Below, piece after piece: positions 1-7,301 of a stretch of DNA of 34,044 bases (the stretch's first letter is position 1; each line of letters begins with the position of its first letter). This stretch comes from an uncultured Bacteroidales bacterium (GTDB lineage Bacteria > Bacteroidota > Bacteroidia > Bacteroidales > P3). The stretch spans positions 1 to 34,044 of the forward strand of contig CAMWIS010000002.1 of assembly GCA_947174375.1 (NCBI GenBank). Reading direction: 5' to 3'. The position numbers and the translations under genes were made by a program. The notes beneath the pieces are model-generated. The model saw nothing but the letters and a program-made list of their open reading frames with translations, had not been told where the DNA came from and did no database searches.

Positions 1-444
1 GATGAGATCGGCACCCGTATACAGCCGCCGTCCCACCGTCGCCGCATCGAACAACACGCTGCCCGTCTGCGCAAACAGCGACAGGCAACTGCAACAGCCA
101 ATCCGCTTGACGGCCACGTCCGCCGGCCGGCGGCTGTACGCCAAGCCCGCGGCGTCCAAAAGCTGCGCCACGGCGTCTTCCCCGCAAAAAATCTGACCGC
201 TCCAGTCCTCCTGCATTCCCAACAGTTGCAGACTCTGTACGGCCGTCTCCACATTCTCGCAATAAATCAGTTTGCCGCCGCGACGCACGAAGTTCTCGGC
301 AAACAGCGCGTCCGGATAGTCGTTGCCCATCGTCGCCACCGGTTCTTCCAAATCGATGGTCGGATAAGGATTCTCTATCGGATAGCTCGTCAAGGCTTCC
401 CGGATATCCTTCAGGATTTTTTCTTTGGACGTCGCTTCTTCCAT
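1..444 (-). CDS. LUD-domain (LutC/YkgG-like) protein, C-terminus cut by window edge
   Basis: The 148 residues visible on the minus strand start at an ATG 9 bases after the ftsH stop and run off the window without a stop. The sequence has the layout of small LUD-domain proteins: a helical N-terminus, a segment around residues 59-62 (LIYC), and a C-terminal stretch with AQTG at 125-128 followed by SVLF, like the A-E/D-TG-(T/S)-V core of LutC. A cysteine cluster (C117, C118, C120) sits just before it. LutC proteins act with LutA and LutB in lactate oxidation, but in Bacteroidales a lone LUD protein commonly sits beside ftsH, and no lutA or lutB is visible here. A role in lactate use is therefore not established. 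Family assignment is fairly sure; function is not. Confidence 0.75.
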   Translation of the reverse strand, partial: MEEATSKEKILKDIREALTSYPIENPYPTIDLEEPVATMGNDYPDALFAENFVRRGGKLIYCENVETAVQSLQLLGMQEDWSGQIFCGEDAVAQLLDAAGLAYSRRPADVAVKRIGCCSCLSLFAQTGSVLFDAATVGRRLYTGADLI

Positions 445-453
445 CTCGTTATC

Positions 454-2529
454 TTATAAAGCCGTCATCGAAACCGTCGTCTCCGTCGGGTCGGGCGCGG
501 TGGCCGTCAACCCGTTGTCGGCTTCCGGCGCCGCTTCCTCGAACGGTCGTTTGCCGAAAATAGCCTCCACGTCATCGCGGAACATCACTTCCTTGTCGAT
601 GAGCACCTGCGCCAGACGGTCCAGCTTATCCTTGTTTTCGGTCAGAATCCGCTTGGCCTCCGCATAGGCGTCTTCCACCATGCCGCGCACGCGGCGGTCT
701 ATCGTCTCGGCCGTCTTTTCGCTATACGGCTTGCCGAACATATACTCCTGCTGGCCGGTCGAATCGTAATAGCTCAACGGCCCCACGTCCGGATCCATGC
801 CGTAATAGGCCACCATCGCGTAGGCCTGCTGCGTCACCTTCTCCAAATCGTTCAACGCGCCCGTCGAGATACGGCCGAACACGACTTCTTCCGCCGCGCG
901 GCCGCCCAACGTAGCCATCATTTCGTCCCGCATCTGCTCCACGGTCGTAATCTGCCGTTCTTCGGGCAGGTACCAGGCCGCCCCGAGCGACTTGCCGCGC
1001 GGCACGATCGTCACCTTGACCAACGGATTGGCGTAACGCGACATCCAGCTTACCGCGGCATGGCCCGCCTCGTGATAGGCGATGACCCGCTTCTCTTCCT
1101 TCGATATAATCTTGCTGCGCCGTTCCAAACCGCCCACAATGCGGTCGATGGCGTCCAAAAAGTCCTGCTTCTGCACGGCGGCCTTGTCCTTACGCGCGGC
1201 AATCAGGGCCGCTTCGTTGCAGACGTTGGCGATATCCGCGCCCGAGAAACCCGGCGTCTGTTTGGCCAGGAAATCGATTTCCACGCTCGCATCGGTCTTC
1301 ACCGACTTGAGATGCACCTTGAAGATGGCCTTGCGTTCTTCCAACTCCGGCAGTTCCACATGAATCTGACGGTCGAAGCGGCCGGCGCGCATCAACGCGC
1401 GGTCAAGGATATCCGCCCGGTTCGTCGCCGCCAGAATGATGACACCGCTGTTCGTACCGAAGCCGTCCATCTCGGTCAGCAACTGGTTCAACGTATTCTC
1501 CCGCTCGTCGTTGGAGCCCGTATAGGCGTTCTTGCCACGCGCCCGCCCGATGGCGTCTATTTCATCGATGAAGATGATGCTCGGCGCCTTTTCCTTGGCC
1601 GTCTGGAACAAATCCCGCACGCGGGAAGCCCCCACGCCGACGAACATCTCCACGAAGTCCGAGCCCGATATGGAAAAGAACGGCACTTTGGCTTCCCCGG
1701 CCACCGCCTTGGCCAACAGCGTCTTGCCGGTGCCCGGAGGGCCTACGAGCAACGCCCCCTTGGGAATCTTGCCGCCCAACTTGGTATAGCGTTCCGGATT
1801 CTTCAGAAAGTCCACGATTTCCTTGACTTCCACCTTGGCCTCTTCCAAGCCGGCCACATCGTCGAACGTCACGTTGACCGTCGTGTTCTTGCTGTCGTAG
1901 AGCTGCGCCTTGGACTTGCCGAAGCTGAAGACGCCGCCCGCGCCGCCCATGGGGTTGCCGCGCGAGAACATCCTAAATATCATGACGGTCATGAGAATCA
2001 TAAAGCCTATCCAGATAATCGAACCGAGGCTATCCTCCCAAAAGTTCTTCCGGTTCTCCGGCACGGGTTCCACGAGCGGCTGGTTCCAGACCGCCCGGCG
2101 CGCCGAGGCCGACAGCCCCACGGTATCCTGCGCCCGCGCTTCCAACTGCGCGCGTTTCACGTCTTCGGCGAAATCTTCCAGCGACAGGAACTTATAGACA
2201 TAGTATTTCCGGTTCGAGAGGCCGTCTTTGCTCCGCAACTTGGCGTAGGCCGTATCGCCGTAAACCTTGTCGTCCTTGATGTAGATTTCCGCGAATTCCT
2301 TATTGACCACGACGATTTTCGACACATCGCCGGCCTTGAGCATCCGCTCCACCCCGTAGAGGTTCGTATCGTAAGATTTGGGTTCACGGAAACCCGTGGA
2401 CGTCAGTTGCAGATAGATGAACACCAACAGCAACGCCCCGTAAATCCAATAGATATTGAAACGTTTTTTGGGCGCCGGCCGCAATGGGGCGCCGCCGGAC
2501 GGTTGATGCTTTTGCTGATTATTCTCCAT
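454..2529 (-). CDS. ftsH: ATP-dependent zinc metalloprotease FtsH
   Basis: FtsH is a hexameric inner-membrane AAA+ protease that extracts and degrades misfolded membrane proteins and some regulators. The 691-residue product has the full layout: a transmembrane segment at about 25-42, a periplasmic domain at about 43-165, a second transmembrane segment at about 168-187, Walker A GPPGTGKT at 263-270, Walker B IIFIDEID at 318-325, the second region of homology at about 368-387, and the zinc site HEAGH at 486-490 with a likely third ligand D561. All catalytic residues are intact. The C-terminal tail after about 665 is low-complexity and Thr/Ala-rich, as is usual. The start overlaps the end of rsfS by 11 bases, so translation of the two is probably coupled. 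Confidence 0.98.
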   Translation of the reverse strand: MENNQQKHQPSGGAPLRPAPKKRFNIYWIYGALLLVFIYLQLTSTGFREPKSYDTNLYGVERMLKAGDVSKIVVVNKEFAEIYIKDDKVYGDTAYAKLRSKDGLSNRKYYVYKFLSLEDFAEDVKRAQLEARAQDTVGLSASARRAVWNQPLVEPVPENRKNFWEDSLGSIIWIGFMILMTVMIFRMFSRGNPMGGAGGVFSFGKSKAQLYDSKNTTVNVTFDDVAGLEEAKVEVKEIVDFLKNPERYTKLGGKIPKGALLVGPPGTGKTLLAKAVAGEAKVPFFSISGSDFVEMFVGVGASRVRDLFQTAKEKAPSIIFIDEIDAIGRARGKNAYTGSNDERENTLNQLLTEMDGFGTNSGVIILAATNRADILDRALMRAGRFDRQIHVELPELEERKAIFKVHLKSVKTDASVEIDFLAKQTPGFSGADIANVCNEAALIAARKDKAAVQKQDFLDAIDRIVGGLERRSKIISKEEKRVIAYHEAGHAAVSWMSRYANPLVKVTIVPRGKSLGAAWYLPEERQITTVEQMRDEMMATLGGRAAEEVVFGRISTGALNDLEKVTQQAYAMVAYYGMDPDVGPLSYYDSTGQQEYMFGKPYSEKTAETIDRRVRGMVEDAYAEAKRILTENKDKLDRLAQVLIDKEVMFRDDVEAIFGKRPFEEAAPEADNGLTATAPDPTETTVSMTAL

Positions 2530-2935
2530 GTTCTTCTTCGTAAGTCGTTATATGGGCGTCTCCCCATAAATCCTCCAATTTGTAATGCTGCCGCACGTCC
2601 CGCTGGAACACGTGCACGACCAAGCCGCCGTAATCCAACAATATCCATTCGGCATTGGCGTAGCCTTCCTTATGCAACGGATCGATGCCGCAGGCCTCGT
2701 AAAGCCGGTCGGCCACGCCGTCGGCAATCGCCCGTACCTGCGTGCCGGAAAGCGCTTCGGCTATCAAGAAATAATCGAACGTCGAACCGACGGCCTTACG
2801 CAAATCCAAACTCCGGATGCGTTCGGCTTTCTTGTCCTGCATGGCCGCCACCGCTTCTTGCAGATAGCGGGCCTCGTCCGACTGCTTCCGTCTCCGCGTC
2901 GGAGCCGGTGTGGTTTCACTCGTTTTCTTTGGCAT
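2519..2935 (-). CDS. rsfS: Ribosomal silencing factor RsfS
   Basis: RsfS binds ribosomal protein L14 on the large subunit and blocks subunit joining, lowering translation in stationary phase or starvation. The 138-residue product carries the family signature near its C-terminus (EWILLDYGGLVVHVF, then a Tyr and LEDLW), plus DYFLIAEA and SGTQVRAIAD in the middle. I chose the ATG at 2935 (MPKKTSE). An in-frame ATG at 3022 would reach back into the rfbD coding end and adds residues unlike the family. The first 20 residues are a basic, Pro/Thr-rich extension. The gene lies 13 bases after the rfbD-like gene and overlaps ftsH, a pairing common in Bacteroidales. Its target L14 is encoded in this same window (14645-15013). 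Confidence 0.95.
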   Translation of the reverse strand: MPKKTSETTPAPTRRRKQSDEARYLQEAVAAMQDKKAERIRSLDLRKAVGSTFDYFLIAEALSGTQVRAIADGVADRLYEACGIDPLHKEGYANAEWILLDYGGLVVHVFQRDVRQHYKLEDLWGDAHITTYEEEHGE

Positions 2936-2948
2936 ATAATCCCCTACA

Positions 2949-3851
2949 CTATTGTATTTTGAGTTCCGGATCGGCCAGCATCTTATCCAACGCGGCTTCC
3001 CATGTCGGAATATACAGGCCATAGACCCGTTTTACCTTCGTTTTATCCAATACGCTGTACATCGGCCGCCGACAGGTGGCCGGATATTCGGAGGTCGCGA
3101 TGGGATTCACGACGCAGTTCGCATGAATCTTATGCATGATGGCCATCGCGAATTCGCACCAGCTGCAATGCTCCTCGTTCGTATAGTGGAATATCTCGAT
3201 GCCCCGCTTATGCGCACGGTGTCCGGCGCCAATCATGACCAACAGGGCTTCGGCCAGGTCGCGCGCCCAGGTCGGACTGCCGAACTGGTCGGCCACGACA
3301 TGCAACTCGCTCCGTTCCCGGCTCAGCCGCATCATCGTCTTGACGAAATTCTTGCCGAACGCGGAATACAGCCAGGCCGTCCTTACAATCAGGCCGTCCC
3401 CGCCCGCCTTCAGCATTTCCTCCTCACCGGCCCGCTTGGACGCGCCATATACACCGGTCGGATTCGGCCGGTCGTCCTCCCGGTAGGGTTCGTCCTGCGT
3501 TCCGTCAAACACATAGTCGGTGGAGATATGCACGAGATAGATGCCCAACTCGGCACACACCTGCGCCAACACGCCCACCCCGTCCCGGTTGACGGCATAG
3601 GCCGCGCTCTCGTCCGTTTCCGCCTGTTCCACATTGGTATAGGCCGCCGCGTTGATAACGACGTTGATTCGGTTCACGCCCAAATAACTCCGCACATCCG
3701 ACCAGTTGCAGATATCCAATACATCCATATCCGCAAACAGCATCGGGCCTTCCTTGAAACGCCCTTCCTTGTAAAGACGTTGCAGTTCCATGCCCAACTG
3801 TCCGTTGCTGCCCGTTACCAATACCCGGGTATCGCCGCCATTGCCCGCCAT
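2949..3851 (-). CDS. rfbD: dTDP-4-dehydrorhamnose reductase (RmlD/RfbD family)
   Basis: This enzyme of the extended short-chain dehydrogenase family reduces dTDP-4-keto-rhamnose to dTDP-L-rhamnose with NAD(P)H, for surface polysaccharides. The 300 residues show the nucleotide-binding TGSNGQLG at 13-20, NAAAYTNVEQAE at about 67-78, STDYVFDG at 110-117 and the catalytic YGASK with Tyr135 and Lys139, all RmlD-like. Length matches the family. It starts 3 bases after the UDP-xylose synthase stop. No rmlA, rmlB or rmlC is present in the window, so the other dTDP-rhamnose genes must be elsewhere or the enzyme acts on a related 4-keto sugar. The family is clear; the exact substrate is inferred. Confidence 0.88.
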   Translation of the reverse strand: MAGNGGDTRVLVTGSNGQLGMELQRLYKEGRFKEGPMLFADMDVLDICNWSDVRSYLGVNRINVVINAAAYTNVEQAETDESAAYAVNRDGVGVLAQVCAELGIYLVHISTDYVFDGTQDEPYREDDRPNPTGVYGASKRAGEEEMLKAGGDGLIVRTAWLYSAFGKNFVKTMMRLSRERSELHVVADQFGSPTWARDLAEALLVMIGAGHRAHKRGIEIFHYTNEEHCSWCEFAMAIMHKIHANCVVNPIATSEYPATCRRPMYSVLDKTKVKRVYGLYIPTWEAALDKMLADPELKIQ

Positions 3852-3854
3852 AAC

Positions 3855-4796
3855 CTATATCGTTTTCAATTGTTGTTCAAAATAGGCGATCGTCTTCTTC
3901 AAACCCTCTTCCAACTGGATATGCGGTTCCCAATCCAAGCGTTCCTTGGCCAGACGGATATCCGGCCGGCGTTGCGTCGGATCATCCGACGGCAAGGGCT
4001 TGCGAATCAACTTGGAGGCGCTGCCGGTCATGGCGATGACTTTTTCCGCCAATTCCAAAATCGTGAATTCATGCGGATTACCGATATTGACCGGGCCTAT
4101 GAACGATTCGTCGGTCGCCATCATGCGCGTCATACCGGCCACCAGGTCGTCGATATATTGGAAACTGCGCGTTTGGGAACCGTCGCCGTAAATCGTGATA
4201 TCCTCCCCTTTGAGGGCCTGCACGATGAAATTGGAAACGACCCGCCCGTCGTTCATGAGCATACGCGGGCCGTAGGTATTGAAAATACGGATAATTTTGA
4301 TGCGCACGCCGTTCTGACGGTGGTAGTCCATGAACAGCGTCTCCGCGCAACGTTTGCCCTCGTCGTAGCAGGAACGGAGCCCTATCGGATTGACATTGCC
4401 CCAATAAGCCTCCACCTGCGGATGTACGGCCGGGTCGCCATAAACCTCACTCGTCGAGGCCTGCAAGACCTTCGCCTTGACGCGCTTGGCCAAGCCGAGC
4501 ATATTGATGGCCCCCATGACCGACGTCTTGACCGTCTTGATCGGATTGTATTGATAGTGTACGGGGGAAGCGGGACAAGCCAGATTGTAGATTTCATCCA
4601 CCTCGGCGAAATAAGGGGTCGTCACATCGTGGCGCACCAGTTCGAAATAGGGATTCGACAACAGATGCACAATGTTAGCCTTACGCCCCGTAAAGTAATT
4701 GTCCAGACAGATGACCTCATGCCCTTGCCCGAGCAGATACTCGCACAGATGTGAACCGATGAACCCGGCGCCGCCCGTTACCAAAATACGTTTCAT
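3855..4796 (-). CDS. uxs: UDP-glucuronate decarboxylase (UDP-xylose synthase), NAD-dependent SDR
   Basis: The enzyme oxidises and decarboxylates UDP-glucuronate to UDP-xylose using a tightly bound NAD. The 313-residue product begins with TGGAGFIG (7-14), followed by LDNYFTGRK (31-39), which is typical of UXS enzymes. It then has NLACPASPVHY (71-81), the TSE triad region at 115-117 and the catalytic YDEGK with Tyr144 and Lys148. RIFNTYGPRM and SFQYIDDLV further on are also UXS-like. The gene follows ugd by 14 bases, so its substrate is made by its neighbour, which strongly supports the assignment over a generic epimerase. The product would be a xylose donor for surface glycans. No glycosyltransferase is visible here to say which. 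Confidence 0.92.
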   Translation of the reverse strand: MKRILVTGGAGFIGSHLCEYLLGQGHEVICLDNYFTGRKANIVHLLSNPYFELVRHDVTTPYFAEVDEIYNLACPASPVHYQYNPIKTVKTSVMGAINMLGLAKRVKAKVLQASTSEVYGDPAVHPQVEAYWGNVNPIGLRSCYDEGKRCAETLFMDYHRQNGVRIKIIRIFNTYGPRMLMNDGRVVSNFIVQALKGEDITIYGDGSQTRSFQYIDDLVAGMTRMMATDESFIGPVNIGNPHEFTILELAEKVIAMTGSASKLIRKPLPSDDPTQRRPDIRLAKERLDWEPHIQLEEGLKKTIAYFEQQLKTI

Positions 4797-4810
4797 ACTA
4801 CCTTAGTTTA

Positions 4811-6124
4811 TCATAAACCTATTCCGAAATAAGCGAAACCCGCCTGTTCCACATCCCGACGTTCGTACAGGTTACGGCCGTCGAACAATACCCGCGTCCG
4901 CATCGTATCGCCGATGCGCCGCCAGTCCGGCGAGCGGAACTCCGTCCACTCCGTCACGAGGAACAGCGCGTCGGTATCGGCCGCCGCTTCATAGATATCG
5001 TTGCAATAGGTGATGCGGTCGCCAATCCGGCGACGGCATTCGTCCATCGCCACCGGGTCGTAGGCCTTTACCGTGCAGCCGGCCTTGATGAACTCGTCTA
5101 TCATGACCAACGACGGCGCCTCCCGCATATCGTCCGTGCCCGGCTTGAACGCCAAGCCCCACAACCCGACCGTCTTGCCCTGCAGGCTGCCGTTGGCGAA
5201 ATCCGAATACTTGCGGAACATCAGCGACTTCTGCCGTTCGTTGACGGCTTCCACGGCCTTGAGCACCCGCATATCGTAGCCCTCGCCGTCGGCCGTCTTG
5301 ATCAAGGCCTTGACGTCTTTGGGAAAGCAGGATCCGCCGTAGCCGATGCCCGGGTAAAGGAACTTGCTGCCGATACGGGAATCCGACCCCATGCCCTTGC
5401 GCACGTGATCCACATTCGCGCCCACTTTCTCGCACAGGTTCGCGACATCGTTCATGAAACTGATACGCGTGGCCAGCATGGCGTTGGCCGCATACTTCGT
5501 CATCTCGGCCGACGGCACGTCCATGAACAGCACCGGATGGCCGTTCAACGTAAACGGCTTGTACAGACGCCCCATGACGTCCCGCGCACGTTCCGACTCC
5601 ACCCCCACGACAATGCGTTCGGGATACATGAAATCCTTGACGGCCGAACCTTCCTTGAGGAACTCCGGATTCGAGGCCACATCGAAATCAACGTTCACGC
5701 CCCGGGCCGCCAACTCCTGCGCCACCGCCTGCTTCACCTTGCGGGCCGTGCCGACCGGCACCGTGCTCTTGGTCACCAACAGCACGTAGTCGTTCATGTT
5801 ACGTCCCACCTCGCGCGCCACATCCAGCACATAGCGCAGGTCGGCGCTGCCGTCCTCGTCGGGCGGCGTCCCCACGGCGCAGAAAATAACTTCCGCCCCC
5901 TGCATCGCGTCCTTCAACGAGGTCGAAAACGTCAGACGGCCTTTATCCACGTTCCGAACCAGCAGCTCTTCCAAGCCCTGTTCGAAAATCGGCGCGCGTT
6001 TTTGGTTCAGCATATCGATCTTACGCTGATCCACATCCACGCAGCATACCTCTATGCCCACATCGGCGAAACAAACGCCGGTCACGAGACCGACATAACC
6101 GGTCCCCACGATCGTTATCTTCAT
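4811..6124 (-). CDS. ugd: UDP-glucose 6-dehydrogenase
   Basis: Ugd carries out the two-step NAD-dependent oxidation of UDP-glucose to UDP-glucuronate in the cytoplasm. The 437 residues fit the family length. Visible motifs are the N-terminal Rossmann loop GTGYVG (7-12), AVGTPPDEDG (83-92), STVPVGT (120-126), NPEFLKEGSA (152-161), Lys210 and Asn214 in the central helix, and the catalytic cysteine Cys266 in GYGGSCFPKD. The C-terminal domain has GLAFKPGTDDMREAPS. It is the first gene of the minus-strand run and lies 70 bases downstream of a Bacteroidota-type promoter. It feeds the UDP-xylose synthase that follows. Confidence 0.97.
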   Translation of the reverse strand: MKITIVGTGYVGLVTGVCFADVGIEVCCVDVDQRKIDMLNQKRAPIFEQGLEELLVRNVDKGRLTFSTSLKDAMQGAEVIFCAVGTPPDEDGSADLRYVLDVAREVGRNMNDYVLLVTKSTVPVGTARKVKQAVAQELAARGVNVDFDVASNPEFLKEGSAVKDFMYPERIVVGVESERARDVMGRLYKPFTLNGHPVLFMDVPSAEMTKYAANAMLATRISFMNDVANLCEKVGANVDHVRKGMGSDSRIGSKFLYPGIGYGGSCFPKDVKALIKTADGEGYDMRVLKAVEAVNERQKSLMFRKYSDFANGSLQGKTVGLWGLAFKPGTDDMREAPSLVMIDEFIKAGCTVKAYDPVAMDECRRRIGDRITYCNDIYEAAADTDALFLVTEWTEFRSPDWRRIGDTMRTRVLFDGRNLYERRDVEQAGFAYFGIGL

Positions 6125-6194
6125 AGCTTATCTTTTCTGCCGGTGCCCCCGCCCGCCGGATACCCGCGGACATAAAGCGCCCAACATAAACCTA

Positions 6195-6226
6195 CAAAAT
6201 TAAAGAATTTTTAGCAATTTTCCATA
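6195..6226 (-). promoter_or_regulatory. Predicted Bacteroidota-type promoter for ugd operon
   Basis: Read on the minus strand, TAATTTTG at 6202-6195 fits the -7 consensus TAnnTTTG exactly. Upstream, TATG at 6226-6223 is a three-of-four match to the -33 TTTG, with a 20-base spacer. The expected transcript start near 6188-6190 gives a leader of about 65 bases before ugd. The surrounding region is AT-rich, in contrast to the GC-rich genes. Confidence 0.6.
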
Positions 6227-6297
6227 TTCTTGCCTTTCGACACGACTCCCGCCCCATGCCGTACCGAAGTGCCGTTTCAATCTTTTTTCAACATTTG

Positions 6298-6328
6298 TTT
6301 GTTATTTATATTTTTTTTACTAACTTTG
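6298..6328 (+). promoter_or_regulatory. Predicted main promoter of the ribosomal protein block
   Basis: TTTG at 6298-6301 (with another TTTG directly before it at 6294-6297) is followed after 19 bases by TAACTTTG at 6321-6328. This is a perfect match to the Bacteroidota TTTG/TAnnTTTG promoter. The expected start at about 6332-6335 leaves an AT-rich leader of about 50 bases before rpsL. It lies back to back with the ugd promoter in a 260-base divergent region (6125-6384) that holds nothing else I can recognise. Confidence 0.85.
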
Positions 6329-6384
6329 CCATCCTTTAAAAACGCAAATTTTAAACACGTTAACTTAAACATTAACAATAAGAT

Positions 6385-6762
6385 ATGCCAACAATTCAAC
6401 AATTAGTTCGCAAAGGGCGTCAGCAAATCACGGACAAAAGCAAGTCGCCCGCGTTGGATGCCTGCCCCCAGCGTCGTGGGGTTTGTGTGCGCGTTTACAC
6501 GACTACGCCTAAGAAGCCTAACTCCGCCATGCGTAAGGTAGCGAGAGTACGTCTGACCAATCAGAAAGAGGTGAACGCCTACATTCCCGGCGAAGGCCAC
6601 AACCTGCAGGAACACTCGATCGTCATGATCCGTGGCGGCCGTGTGAAGGACCTCCCCGGCGTAAGATACCATATCATCCGCGGTGCTTTGGATACGTCCG
6701 GCGTGGAAGGGCGCAACCAACGCCGTTCCAAATACGGTACCAAACGTCCCAAGAAGAAATAG
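6385..6762 (+). CDS. rpsL: 30S ribosomal protein S12
   Basis: S12 sits at the decoding centre of the small subunit and affects fidelity. The 125-residue product has the invariant TTTPKKPNSA (39-48) and RGGRVKDLPGVRYH (83-96). Lys43/Lys44 and Lys88, where streptomycin-resistance changes occur in other bacteria, are in their sensitive form. Asp89, the site methylthiolated in some species, is present. It is the first gene behind the main promoter, with an A/T-rich leader and no Shine-Dalgarno sequence. Confidence 0.99.
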   Translation: MPTIQQLVRKGRQQITDKSKSPALDACPQRRGVCVRVYTTTPKKPNSAMRKVARVRLTNQKEVNAYIPGEGHNLQEHSIVMIRGGRVKDLPGVRYHIIRGALDTSGVEGRNQRRSKYGTKRPKKK

Positions 6763-6818
6763 GCAGCCTGAGGCTATTATATAATAATGTATATTGACGC
6801 GTAAAATCATCGCAAGAA

Positions 6819-7286
6819 ATGAGAAAATCAACGCCTAAAAAGAGAGTCATTTTACCGGACCCCAAATACCATGACGTATTGGTAAGCAAATTCATCAACA
6901 ACTTGATGTACTCCGGCAAAAAGAACATAGCGCACGAACTGTTCTACGACGCCATCGACGTCGTTTCCGAAAAGACGAAGGAAGACGGTTTGGAAGTATG
7001 GAAGAAAGCGCTTTCGAACGTAACGCCTTCCGTAGAGGTACGCAGCCGCCGTGTCGGTGGCGCCACGTTCCAGATTCCTTCCGAAATCCGTCCGGAACGC
7101 AAACAGTCGTTGGGTATGAAGATGCTCATCAACTATGCCCGCAAACGCAGCGAGAAATCCATGAGCCTGAAACTGGCCGGCGAAATCATGTCGGCTTACA
7201 AGGAAGAAGGCGCCGCTTTCAAACGCAAGGAAGAAATCCACAGAATGGCCGAAGCCAACAAAGCGTTCTCGCATTTTAAATTTTAA
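6819..7286 (+). CDS. rpsG: 30S ribosomal protein S7
   Basis: S7 starts assembly of the small-subunit head and contacts the E-site tRNA. The 155 residues include the basic N-terminus, the beta-ribbon VRSRRVGGATFQIPSE (74-89) and the helix-rich KMLINYARKRSEKSM region. It follows rpsL after 56 AT-rich bases and precedes fusA by 15 bases. This is the normal str-operon order. Confidence 0.99.
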   Translation: MRKSTPKKRVILPDPKYHDVLVSKFINNLMYSGKKNIAHELFYDAIDVVSEKTKEDGLEVWKKALSNVTPSVEVRSRRVGGATFQIPSEIRPERKQSLGMKMLINYARKRSEKSMSLKLAGEIMSAYKEEGAAFKRKEEIHRMAEANKAFSHFKF

Positions 7287-7301
7287 GGAACTACACATTA
7301 G

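Noticed and set aside
2936..3022. Longer rsfS start at 3022
   Set aside because: It would overlap the rfbD coding end, and the added residues do not resemble RsfS. The ATG at 2935 fits spacing and family.
1060..4754. Long plus-strand open frames (654 and 600 codons) over ftsH, rsfS, rfbD and uxs
   Set aside because: They run opposite well-supported minus-strand genes, cross gene borders and have no recognisable domain.
6758..6779. Short stem-like sequence AGCC-TGA-GGCT after rpsL
   Set aside because: Four pairs with a three-base loop and no T-run. It is too weak to be a terminator or attenuator.
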